The notes under the pieces: model-generated
The model's database searches: none
What the model was told of the DNA's origin: nothing
What the model saw: only the letters and a program-made list of their open reading frames with translations
Shown: piece after piece, positions 7,615 through 14,578 of the stretch
Layout of the letters: every line of letters starts with the position of its first letter
How positions within the stretch are numbered: the stretch's first letter is position 1
Assembly: GCA_965215945.1 (NCBI GenBank)
Contig: CBDCFC010000013.1
Location: forward strand, 1-17,778
Direction: 5' to 3'
DNA length: 17,778 nucleotides
Source of the DNA: JAHEKD01 sp965215945
Lineage (GTDB): Bacteria > Pseudomonadota > Gammaproteobacteria > Arenicellales > JAHEKD01
Translations under genes and position numbers: made by a program

Positions 7615-8570
7615 CAGTTATGAGTATGCCCATAGACAAAATCGTTTCAGCCTTAAAGGCTGGAAACCGGGGTGCATTGGCGCGTGCCATAACGCTGGTT
7701 GAATCCGGTGTTAATGGTGCAGACGAAATCATGAAGTGTGTCGGGGGTACAAATCTGGCCCGAACCATTGGATTTACCGGCCCACCGGGAAGTGGCAAGT
7801 CCACATTGATCAATGCTTTTGTTAAAGTGTTGCGCGCTAGCGGTGAAAAGGTGGCCGTACTGGCGGTCGATCCGTCCAGCCCAGTTTCTGGCGGCGCAAT
7901 CCTCGGGGATAGAACACGTATGATTGATCATACCGACGATGACAGCGTATTTTTCCGTTCCATCTCCGCGCGCGGTCACCTGGGTGGACTTTGCCTGAGC
8001 GTTCAGGATGTCGTCGATGTGCTCGCGGCAGTCGGGTGGGATTTAATTATTTTAGAGACTGTGGGTGCCGGGCAATCGGAAGTGGAAATTGCGGAGATTG
8101 CCGATGTGAAAATCGTAGTCTCCGCTCCCGGGCACGGAGACGCTGTACAGGTCATTAAAGCAGGTATTCTGGAAATCGCCTCCATTTTAGTCGTCAACAA
8201 GTGTGATAAAGAAGGTGCGGACGAAACCGCCAGCGATTTGGGCCAGCGAGTAAGCCTGCAAAAACGCGGGACCATCGCTGTTCCTGTTATAAAAACCACG
8301 GCGACAAAACACGAGGGTATTCAGGATTTATTGGTGGAATGCCTCAAGCAACTTGATGCTACAAGCGATGTTCAAAGGCTGGATCGGAAACGTCAGCACG
8401 TGCAAAAAGTCATATCAGAAAAGCTGTTTCGCCGGATTCTCAATATGTTGCATAACGAGACCTCCAGCTTGTCAGAAGAATTTTGGGACGAAGTTCTGTT
8501 TCGACGCAAGACAATTAAAGAAGCTGAACAACTACTTTTGGAAGAAGCTTTGCGACTGTGCACGGGTTAG
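7611..8570 (+). CDS. MeaB-type GTPase chaperone for the acyl-CoA mutase
   Basis: This 319-residue G3E P-loop GTPase of the ArgK/MeaB family gates cobalamin loading and protects or repairs the B12 mutase. Visible motifs: Walker A GFTGPPGSGKST (54-65), AVDPSSPVSGG and GDRTRM (85-104), the Walker B/switch region ETVGAGQSE (149-157) and the base-specificity motif NKCD (196-199). The usual PGAGD reads PGHGD here. The C-terminal helical arm (about 250-319) fits the dimerisation region. The GTG at 7611 overlaps the mutase stop as GTGA, which favours translational coupling; ATGs at 7620 and 7626 are alternative starts and no start has a clear ribosome site. As last gene of the set, it should service the adjacent two-subunit mutase specifically. 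Confidence 0.93.
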   Translation: MTVMSMPIDKIVSALKAGNRGALARAITLVESGVNGADEIMKCVGGTNLARTIGFTGPPGSGKSTLINAFVKVLRASGEKVAVLAVDPSSPVSGGAILGDRTRMIDHTDDDSVFFRSISARGHLGGLCLSVQDVVDVLAAVGWDLIILETVGAGQSEVEIAEIADVKIVVSAPGHGDAVQVIKAGILEIASILVVNKCDKEGADETASDLGQRVSLQKRGTIAVPVIKTTATKHEGIQDLLVECLKQLDATSDVQRLDRKRQHVQKVISEKLFRRILNMLHNETSSLSEEFWDEVLFRRKTIKEAEQLLLEEALRLCTG

Positions 8571-8644
8571 AGAAAATATTCACCCAGTCAAAACTCAGCA
8601 GTAGCTATCAAAACATCAATCAAGCTTGAAAGATACGGCGGCTG

Positions 8645-8959
8645 ATGATTTACTTAATCGCCATGTTTTTTCATTTAACTTTACATTTTTGTGTCCCTTT
8701 TTTTGTAGCGTTTGTATTCTTTCGTAAGAACATGAAGGCAGCATATCTGATCATGATATCCACTATGCTAGTAGATCTCGATCATCTGTTAGCCGAGCCA
8801 ATTTACGATCCAAACAGATGTAGTATTAATTTTCATCCGCTACATACTTATCCCGCCATCGTCGTTTATGCAGCTTTAGCACTAGCACCAAAAGTTAGAT
8901 TACTTGGAGTTGGTTTATTGATTCACATGATCCTTGATGGAATGGATTGTGTGATTTAA
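8645..8959 (+). CDS. DUF6122 family membrane protein
   Basis: This 104-residue protein is mostly hydrophobic, with about three membrane segments (residues 3-25, 33-45, 72-98). It has the DUF6122 landmarks: FHLTLHFCVPFFVAFVFF, then MLVDLDHLLAEPIYDPNRCS, then FHPLHTYP and a final LIHMILDGMDC. The His/Asp-rich D-L-D-H and H-P-L-H pair suggests a metal site at the membrane, as in the broader family of metal-dependent membrane hydrolase-like proteins, but no activity is established. The ATG at 8645 has poor ribosome-site support, and an ATG at 8663 is a good alternative because many relatives begin near FHL. It is 75 bases after the mutase operon and may be read through from it. Confidence 0.85.
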   Translation: MIYLIAMFFHLTLHFCVPFFVAFVFFRKNMKAAYLIMISTMLVDLDHLLAEPIYDPNRCSINFHPLHTYPAIVVYAALALAPKVRLLGVGLLIHMILDGMDCVI

Positions 8960-9110
8960 TTTGCAAAATAAATCTCGTTCAGCAAACTGATAGTTAAAAT
9001 TCAAAATCGATTCATTGTCACCTCGGTAAACTCATTGCATCGTTGAGCAAAAGAATTCAACAAAACGTTTTTAAAAGAGAGCATTACAAATCAACCAAGA
9101 GGTGAATGAA

Positions 9111-9905
9111 ATGATTAAACGATTTTTAATTGCCGCAGTAACTGCCATGACAATAACTGCCGCACCGGTTTATGCGCAAGGCTGGCCACAATTGACCAAG
9201 GAAAATGTTGGCAAAGGTGTTGGTGCTGTGGCGGGTGCTCTTTTGGGTTCACAAATTGGCGGTGGACGGGGTAAATTAGCCGCTGTTGCCGCTGGAACCC
9301 TGGCCGGCTATTGGGTCGGCGGTAAAGTGGGGCGCCATTTAAGTCAGGGAGATCGACGAGGTATTGCCCAGGCGACTTCACAGGCCATGTATAGCGGTCA
9401 ACCAGTAAGTTGGAATAATCCGGATACGGGCGCTCGTACACACGTTTCTGTTCGAGATGTGCCAAGATACTCTAACAATAAACATTTGCAACCTGCATTA
9501 ACACAACTGCCACCTGTTGAGCTGATTAATGCTTATTATTCCCCAACGGCTAACGTCAATGTACGTGGAGGTCCAAGTACGGACTACACGGTGGTTCACA
9601 AGATCAGCAAAGGGCAGCCAGTTCCTGTTATTGGTAAAGTGATTAACAGCGATTGGTATTTGATTGCCGAGCAAGGGCAGGCCTCCGGTTTTGTATATGC
9701 ACCATTGATGCGTTTGTCCCACAATCAACCTTATTCGACTAATGCGATTCGTCATGCCTCTGTTGGTTTTCAATCAGGACGTTACGTGGCTTATGAACAG
9801 CAGTGCCGCATTATCACCCAAAAGGTGAAGTTGCAAAATGGCCGTTCTGATTCGAATCAATTCAAAGCCTGTCAGCAAGCTGATGGTAACTGGGTAAAAG
9901 TCTAA
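9111..9905 (+). CDS. Exported glycine-zipper / SH3 envelope protein (17-kDa surface antigen-like)
   Basis: This 264-residue protein has a signal peptide (MIKRFLIAAVTAM...PVYA, cleavage near residue 22), then a glycine-zipper 2TM segment (about 34-75: GVGAVAGALLGSQIGGGRGK and VAAGTLAGYWVGGKVG). Next comes the surface-antigen linker that usually follows it (GQPVSWNNPDTGARTHV), a bacterial SH3 domain (about 138-203, NVNVRGGPSTDYTVV to GFVYAPLMRL), and a C-terminal QQCRIITQKVKL...FKACQQADGNWVKV tail typical of the same antigen family. It probably sits in the envelope, with the SH3 part binding peptidoglycan. The ATG at 9111 is chosen because AGAGGTG lies six bases upstream; a GTG at 9102 is inside that site. 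There is no lipobox Cys, unlike many relatives. It is coupled to the next gene by a one-base overlap. Confidence 0.87.
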   Translation: MIKRFLIAAVTAMTITAAPVYAQGWPQLTKENVGKGVGAVAGALLGSQIGGGRGKLAAVAAGTLAGYWVGGKVGRHLSQGDRRGIAQATSQAMYSGQPVSWNNPDTGARTHVSVRDVPRYSNNKHLQPALTQLPPVELINAYYSPTANVNVRGGPSTDYTVVHKISKGQPVPVIGKVINSDWYLIAEQGQASGFVYAPLMRLSHNQPYSTNAIRHASVGFQSGRYVAYEQQCRIITQKVKLQNGRSDSNQFKACQQADGNWVKV

Positions 9906-10843
9906 TGAATAATCCTGTTAGTAAATTTTTTGTAGCCGCAGTTTTCATTTATGTGCTAATGATTTCAGCAGTATGGGCGGATCGAGTATTGATCGACGAT
10001 CCGGTGCAAACTGTTTCAGTCAGTAACAATTTTTCCTGTTATCAGCCGGCACAGATTACCGTTGATACGGTCAGGCCTGAGTTATACGAGCAGACGAATC
10101 AGCTGCAAACCTTAAGCGATAGTGTTCGTGCGATGTTGAGCTTCGAATGTCCGCAGCTTTCTTCGATTAAACTAACTGGCTTGATTCGAGGTTTGGATGA
10201 AGTCGTTTATCAGGGCGAGTTGTCTCGTAATAATAATTGGCTTGTTAAGCAGATTGCTGCTATTGATAACGATCTATACAGCCAAGCGCCGATATCTGAT
10301 CAACAAAACCAGACAACTAAACGATATGATGACGAGTTAACGCATGGCCAACTTCAAGTCATCGGTATTCATCTGGGAATGACAGTCGATCAGGTTAGCG
10401 AGATAGTTAGCCAAACATTTTCAGTCGAACCCACATATGATGCCACCAAAGGACTGATGACGATGAATTCAGGTCGTTGTGTGGATGATGTGCAAATCAA
10501 TGCCAAATGTATGCAAGCCTGGTTCAGCGATAATCGCGTGCCGCGTCTTGAGCGATTTGAGTTAACTCAGGTTGTTGAAGGGAATCTGAAACGCGTCAAT
10601 GATTTGTTAGTTGATAAATATGGTAATCCGACTGAAACAACTAGTAATCCAAATAGCGATAAAACCAGACATGTCTGGCGAGCAATTAATCAAACTGATA
10701 ATAACTCTCAGATTGAGGAAGTTGATGCGATAGTTAGCGCGCATGCAACAGATTTGATTATCACCGAAATCAGTCTTTATAGTACGAACATGAGTGCTGA
10801 ACCGGAAAATGATCAGTATGCTGATATAGATTTGAAGCTTTAA
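9905..10843 (+). CDS. Exported protein of unknown function, paired with the SH3 protein
   Basis: I do not recognise a family for this 312-residue protein. It has an N-terminal hydrophobic segment (about 8-25, FFVAAVFIYVLMISAVWA) followed by D-R, consistent with a signal peptide cleaved after VWA. The mature part has four cysteines (FSCYQP, FECPQL, GRCVDD, AKCMQAW), which could form two disulfides. A central section (about 148-240), GIHLGMTVDQVSEIV...KYGNPTET...VWRAI, resembles the two-repeat pattern of small exported proteins in which 'G-M-T-x-x-x-V' and 'KYG-x-P' recur. Its ATG overlaps the stop of the SH3 protein gene (TAATG), and a strong terminator follows, so the two form a closed operon and may act together in the envelope. 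Confidence 0.8.
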   Translation: MNNPVSKFFVAAVFIYVLMISAVWADRVLIDDPVQTVSVSNNFSCYQPAQITVDTVRPELYEQTNQLQTLSDSVRAMLSFECPQLSSIKLTGLIRGLDEVVYQGELSRNNNWLVKQIAAIDNDLYSQAPISDQQNQTTKRYDDELTHGQLQVIGIHLGMTVDQVSEIVSQTFSVEPTYDATKGLMTMNSGRCVDDVQINAKCMQAWFSDNRVPRLERFELTQVVEGNLKRVNDLLVDKYGNPTETTSNPNSDKTRHVWRAINQTDNNSQIEEVDAIVSAHATDLIITEISLYSTNMSAEPENDQYADIDLKL

Positions 10844-10855
10844 ATCAAAAGTTAT

Positions 10856-10896
10856 AAAAAAATGCCGATATTCTTTTTAGGATACGGCATTTTTTA
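10856..10896 (+). terminator. Intrinsic terminator, probably bidirectional
   Basis: The arm AAAAAATGCCG (from 10857) pairs with CGGCATTTTTT (10885-10895), giving an 11-bp stem with a GC-containing core and A/T flanks. The internal ATATTC/GGATA partly pairs around a CTTTTTA loop. The A run on the left and T run on the right would let it work in both directions. It closes the SH3 protein operon 13 bases after its last stop. Confidence 0.85.
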
Positions 10897-10951
10897 TTTG
10901 TAGATTTTTGCTTTGTCAGTAAATACTTCACACTTTTTTTAAATCATAGCG

Positions 10952-10960
10952 TGCTAAGAT
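10952..10960 (+). promoter_or_regulatory. Extended -10 promoter for the DUF3617 gene
   Basis: TGCTAAGAT matches the TGn-TAnnnT extended -10 form (TAAGAT, 4 of 6 to consensus), 33 bases before the ATG of the DUF3617 gene and just after the terminator of the previous unit. A TTCACA lies upstream but at a 22-base spacing, too long to count as its -35. Confidence 0.45.
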
Positions 10961-10993
10961 CGCAATCAGTTTTAGCAAAGTTGAGGATCAACG

Positions 10994-11410
10994 ATGAATA
11001 GAATTGCGATTATCTTTTTTGCAATCATGGCCGTTTCGAAAGCAACCCAAGCGGCCGAAACCTTACCAATTACGCCTGGACTTTGGGAGGTAACCGCAAC
11101 CACAACAAATCCTTTTTTGGGCACGCGTACACATACCAATCAAGAGTGCATGGAAGACTTCAAATTTGATCCCAAGGAAATGATGGAAGGTATGCCCAAG
11201 GATGCTTGTGAGGTCAATACCAAGGTTTTGGGCAATACCATGACCTACGATATGAGTTGCGATATGCAGGGTAACAAAATGACTGGTAATGGCTCATTCA
11301 CAGTTAACGGCGATACAGCTAAAGGCGAAATGGTGATGAAAAGCCAGATTTCGGGCCAGAATATTGAAATGACTATGGTGTCAGAAGGAAAACGAATCGG
11401 CGATTGCTAA
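10994..11410 (+). CDS. DUF3617 family exported protein
   Basis: This 138-residue protein starts with a signal peptide ending near residue 20 (VSKATQA, cleaved before AETLP) and then shows the DUF3617 pattern: TPGLWEVT (27-34), a Cys in NQECME, paired cysteines DACEVN and MSCDMQ, a GSFTVNG strand, Met-rich strands (KGEMVMKSQISG, IEMTMVSEGKRIG) and the terminal G-D-C. The four conserved cysteines probably form disulfides in the periplasm. The family is widespread in Proteobacteria and has no established role. A GAGGA ribosome site at 10983-10987 supports the ATG. It is a single gene between the terminator at 10857 and the ccm promoter. Confidence 0.88.
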   Translation: MNRIAIIFFAIMAVSKATQAAETLPITPGLWEVTATTTNPFLGTRTHTNQECMEDFKFDPKEMMEGMPKDACEVNTKVLGNTMTYDMSCDMQGNKMTGNGSFTVNGDTAKGEMVMKSQISGQNIEMTMVSEGKRIGDC

Positions 11411-11498
11411 TTTAGAGCCATCTCAAAATACCAATGCTTGTTTATACGGCATTAAAATTTCGTTCAAAATGCTTATTTACTCTGTGTACACTGCGCTT

Positions 11499-11526
11499 TT
11501 TACCTTGTCTGAACATTGCCTAGAAT
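11499..11526 (+). promoter_or_regulatory. Candidate upstream promoter of the ccm operon
   Basis: TTTACC (11499-11504), a 16-base spacer and TAGAAT (11521-11526) give 4/6 and 5/6 matches to the sigma-70 consensus. It lies about 100 bases before the ccmF start, in addition to the nearer candidate at 11554. It may serve as a second start site. Confidence 0.35.
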
Positions 11527-11553
11527 ATGTGAGAGGCTCTGGCAAAAATCAAA

Positions 11554-11581
11554 TCGACTAGCTAAAAACAAAGCGTATAAT
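11554..11581 (+). promoter_or_regulatory. Promoter of ccmFGHI
   Basis: TCGACT (11554-11559, 4/6), a 16-base spacer and a perfect TATAAT (11576-11581) predict a transcript starting near 11588 with a leader of about 42 bases before the TTG start of ccmF. This supports ccmFGHI being transcribed on its own rather than from a promoter before ccmA. Confidence 0.5.
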
Positions 11582-11629
11582 TGGCGTTCTATCTATAATT
11601 CATTTCTCAATATCTAAGTTAAAAAACCG

Positions 11630-13597
11630 TTGATCGCCGAAATTGGAAATTTCAGCCTGTCGCTGGCATTGTGTATGGCAGTGCTGTTAGCACTTATGCC
11701 ATTGCTGGGCGCAGCTACAGCTATTGATCGGTGGATGAATTTAGCCAGGCCTTTAGCATATGCCCAGTTTTTATTTATTGGTTTTTCTTATCTTTGCCTG
11801 ACCTATGGTTTTATTCAGCATGATTTTTCAATCGCCTATGTCGCCCAAAACTCAAACACTTCGCTACCGTTTGTCTATTTAATTAGCGGTGTTTGGGGTG
11901 CACATGAAGGTTCGCTATTACTATGGATTTTGATTTTGGCAGGTTGGACGGCTGCCGTTGGCAGATTCAGCCGCGATATTCCGCTTAAGATGTTAAGCCG
12001 AATCTTGGCCGTAATGGGTATGGTTAGTGTTGGCTTTATTTTGTTTATCTTATTTACATCCAATCCATTTGCCCGGCTATTTCCAGTTCCGCCAGAAGGT
12101 CGCGATCTGAATCCGTTGTTGCAAGATCCGGGCTTGATCATACATCCGCCGATGCTTTACATGGGTTATGTCGGTTTTTCAGTTGCCTTTGCCTTTGCCA
12201 TTGCCGCACTATTGAGCGGTAAAGCAGATGCCGCTTGGGCACGTTGGTCACGACCCTGGACCAACATTGCCTGGATGTTTTTAACGATTGGGATTGTGCT
12301 TGGCAGTTGGTGGGCTTACTATGAACTCGGTTGGGGCGGTTGGTGGTTCTGGGATCCGGTCGAAAACGCTTCGTTCATGCCCTGGTTGGTAGGCACGGCC
12401 TTAATCCATTCACTTGCGGCAACTGAAAAACGCGGTACATTAAAAGCTTGGACTTTGTTATTAGCTATTGCGGCATTCTCATTGTCGTTGTTGGGTACAT
12501 TTTTAGTGCGCTCGGGTGTCTTAACGTCTGTGCATGCCTTTGCTACAGACCCAACTCGCGGTGTTTTTATTTTGATTTTACTGGTGATTACAATCGGTGG
12601 CTCATTAACGCTTTACGCATTTCGTGCCAGCCAAATCCAAAGTGCTGCTCGATTTGGATTTGTTTCGCGTGAAGCAGGCTTGTTAATAAATAATGTGTTG
12701 CTGTTTGTAGCAGCGCTTAGCGTTTTGCTTGGTACCTTATATCCACTTTTTATTGATGCATTAGGTTTGGGTAAAATTTCAGTCGGTCCACCCTATTTCA
12801 ACACCATATTTATTCCGCTCATGCTGCCTTTGTTATTACTTTGTGGGGTGGCGGTTTACTTAAGGTGGAAAGCTGATCAGGTTAGTCGCTTAACTAACAT
12901 AATGATTGCTTTGATCATTTTCTCATTAATTTCTGCTGTGACTGTCAGTTTGATTTACTTTGCGGAAATTAAATGGCAGGCGCTGCTGGGTATTGCTGTG
13001 GGGTGCTGGACGATTTACGGTACATTGAGTGAATGGGGGCGACGTTGGTTTAAGCGTGACAAAAAGCTCCAAGCATTAAAGCGGATTCCTGCCGCAATTA
13101 ATGGTATGACGATTGCCCATATCGGACTGGGAGTCTGTGCCATCGGAATAGCGTTGGTATCTTTATATAGCGTTGAAAAAGATGTACGGTTAGCTAGTGG
13201 GCAGAGCCAGAACATAGGACCGTATGTATTTACGTTCAACGGTATTAATGAAATTCAAGGGCCGAATTACACTGCGGTACGCGGTACGGTTGATGTTAGT
13301 CGTAACAACCAAATCAAGGCAACACTAACACCAGAGAAGCGGTTTTATCCGATTCAAGCGAATCCGATGACCGAAGCAGACATTGACCCTGGTTTTACAC
13401 GGGACTTGTACGTGGCTTTGGGTGATCAACTTGATGATAATAATTGGGCGCTGCGGCTTTATTACAAGCCTTTTGTGCGCTGGATATGGCTGGGTGGTTT
13501 ACTGATGGCATTAGGTGGATTAATTGCTGTGTGCGACAAGCGCTATCGTAGGAATTCAAGTTCACCCAAAGCTAAACTGGCTGAGGCCACAGCATGA
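11630..13597 (+). CDS. ccmF: Cytochrome c maturation heme lyase subunit CcmF
   Basis: This 655-residue integral membrane protein of System I joins heme, handed over by CcmE, to apocytochrome c cysteines at the periplasmic face, with CcmH. About 14-15 hydrophobic helices are visible. The tryptophan-rich heme-handling WWD motif is present at about residues 234-246 (WGGWWFWDPVEN), and other family segments appear: SGVWGAHEGSLLLW, NPLLQDPGLIIHPPMLYMGY and FLVRSGVLTSVHAFATDP. The start is a TTG at 11630: a stop codon lies in frame just upstream and the product then begins MIAEIGNF, aligning with the usual CcmF N-terminus. A ribosome site is not apparent, so initiation may be weak. Its last four bases (ATGA) overlap ccmG. 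Length is normal. Confidence 0.96.
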   Translation: MIAEIGNFSLSLALCMAVLLALMPLLGAATAIDRWMNLARPLAYAQFLFIGFSYLCLTYGFIQHDFSIAYVAQNSNTSLPFVYLISGVWGAHEGSLLLWILILAGWTAAVGRFSRDIPLKMLSRILAVMGMVSVGFILFILFTSNPFARLFPVPPEGRDLNPLLQDPGLIIHPPMLYMGYVGFSVAFAFAIAALLSGKADAAWARWSRPWTNIAWMFLTIGIVLGSWWAYYELGWGGWWFWDPVENASFMPWLVGTALIHSLAATEKRGTLKAWTLLLAIAAFSLSLLGTFLVRSGVLTSVHAFATDPTRGVFILILLVITIGGSLTLYAFRASQIQSAARFGFVSREAGLLINNVLLFVAALSVLLGTLYPLFIDALGLGKISVGPPYFNTIFIPLMLPLLLLCGVAVYLRWKADQVSRLTNIMIALIIFSLISAVTVSLIYFAEIKWQALLGIAVGCWTIYGTLSEWGRRWFKRDKKLQALKRIPAAINGMTIAHIGLGVCAIGIALVSLYSVEKDVRLASGQSQNIGPYVFTFNGINEIQGPNYTAVRGTVDVSRNNQIKATLTPEKRFYPIQANPMTEADIDPGFTRDLYVALGDQLDDNNWALRLYYKPFVRWIWLGGLLMALGGLIAVCDKRYRRNSSSPKAKLAEATA

Positions 13598-14124
13598 AAT
13601 TGTTGAAGTTTGGTTTGCCACTGCTGGCATTTATTATTGTTGCAGTATTTTTAGCACTTGGTCTTAAAAATGATCCGCAGCTGGTGCCGTCACCATTAAT
13701 TGATAAAGCTGCACCCAGTTTTTCATTGCCTACTTTAAGTGATGAGCAAACTGTAATCACGAATTCTGACTTTGAAGGAGATGTCTGGTTATTGAATGTT
13801 TGGGCTTCCTGGTGTGCAGCTTGTAAGGTAGAGCATCCCGTTCTATTGGATATGGCCAATCAGGGTGCATTGTTGGTTGGTCTGAATTATAAGGATACTG
13901 ACCCAGAAGCTAAGGCCTGGCTTGAGTCATATCAAAATCCCTATGAACAAGTCATTGTCGATGCGGATGGCAGTGTTGGTATTGATTTTGGGGTTTATGG
14001 CGTTCCGGAAACGTTTTTGATCGGGCCCGAAGGACGCATTCGTTACAAACATATCGGACCAATAGATGAAGAAGCAGCAGAGAATCTGCTGGCATTGGTT
14101 GATCAGTTAAAAGCAAAATCATGA
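13594..14124 (+). CDS. ccmG: Thiol:disulfide interchange protein CcmG (DsbE)
   Basis: This 176-residue membrane-anchored periplasmic thioredoxin-like protein keeps apocytochrome and CcmH cysteines reduced for heme attachment. It has an N-terminal anchor (about 4-25), the acidic lead-in PSFSLPTL, the redox motif W-C-A-A-C (C74, C77, in WASWCAACKVEHP) and the cis-proline segment GVYGVPETFLIGPEGRI, which marks CcmG within the thioredoxin superfamily. The pair between the cysteines, Ala-Ala, differs from the Pro-Thr seen in E. coli. It is translationally coupled at both ends: ATGA overlaps with ccmF before it and ccmH after it. Confidence 0.95.
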   Translation: MKLLKFGLPLLAFIIVAVFLALGLKNDPQLVPSPLIDKAAPSFSLPTLSDEQTVITNSDFEGDVWLLNVWASWCAACKVEHPVLLDMANQGALLVGLNYKDTDPEAKAWLESYQNPYEQVIVDADGSVGIDFGVYGVPETFLIGPEGRIRYKHIGPIDEEAAENLLALVDQLKAKS

Positions 14125-14567
14125 AGCGATTAGTTTTTTTATTACTTTTTTCAGGCTCTATCAATGCAGCGATCAATGTGGCTGATTTTGATACAGATGA
14201 ACAAACTCAGCGCTATCAAAAACTTATTGCCGAGTTACGCTGCCTGGTGTGTCAGAATCAGAATTTGGCCGATTCCAATGCAGAACTGGCGGTTGATTTA
14301 AAAAAAATTGTCCAACAAAAAATTTTAGCGGGCGAATCAAATCAACAGATTTTGACGTTTATGACGGATCGCTATGGCGATTTTGTTTTATATAGGCCGC
14401 CTCTTAAGTCCAATACAATTTTTCTATGGTTGGGGCCAAGTGCCTTTCTTATCATCGGGTTAATTATTTTAGTGTTGTATGTGAGAAGAAGTAAAAGTTC
14501 TTCTTCTGCAATGCAACCTACCCAGCAGCAGCGTGAAAATATTCGGCAGATGCTGGATAACGACTAA
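14121..14567 (+). CDS. ccmH: Cytochrome c maturation protein CcmH
   Basis: This 148-residue protein is the periplasmic thiol-reductive partner that prepares apocytochrome c for CcmF. It has a signal peptide (cleavage near residue 16, INA), the signature L-R-C-x-x-C-Q (C41, C44 in ELRCLVCQNQNLADS), the conserved RYGDFVLYRPPLK segment and one C-terminal membrane helix (about 100-122), followed by a Lys/Arg/Ser cytoplasmic tail. It is the short form without a fused TPR region, which is instead encoded by the following ccmI gene. It overlaps ccmG by four bases. Confidence 0.95.
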   Translation: MKRLVFLLLFSGSINAAINVADFDTDEQTQRYQKLIAELRCLVCQNQNLADSNAELAVDLKKIVQQKILAGESNQQILTFMTDRYGDFVLYRPPLKSNTIFLWLGPSAFLIIGLIILVLYVRRSKSSSSAMQPTQQQRENIRQMLDND

Positions 14568-14578
14568 TTCCTGTTTTG

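Noticed and set aside
5467..8570. Calling the cluster methylmalonyl-CoA mutase (mutA/mutB/meaB) by overall similarity
   Set aside because: The Arg that binds the methylmalonyl carboxylate is Ala here and two further contact residues differ, so only a general acyl-CoA mutase name is supported.
9102..9110. GTG at 9102 as start of the SH3 protein
   Set aside because: The GTG is part of the AGAGGTG ribosome site that serves the ATG at 9111, and the signal peptide begins naturally at that ATG.
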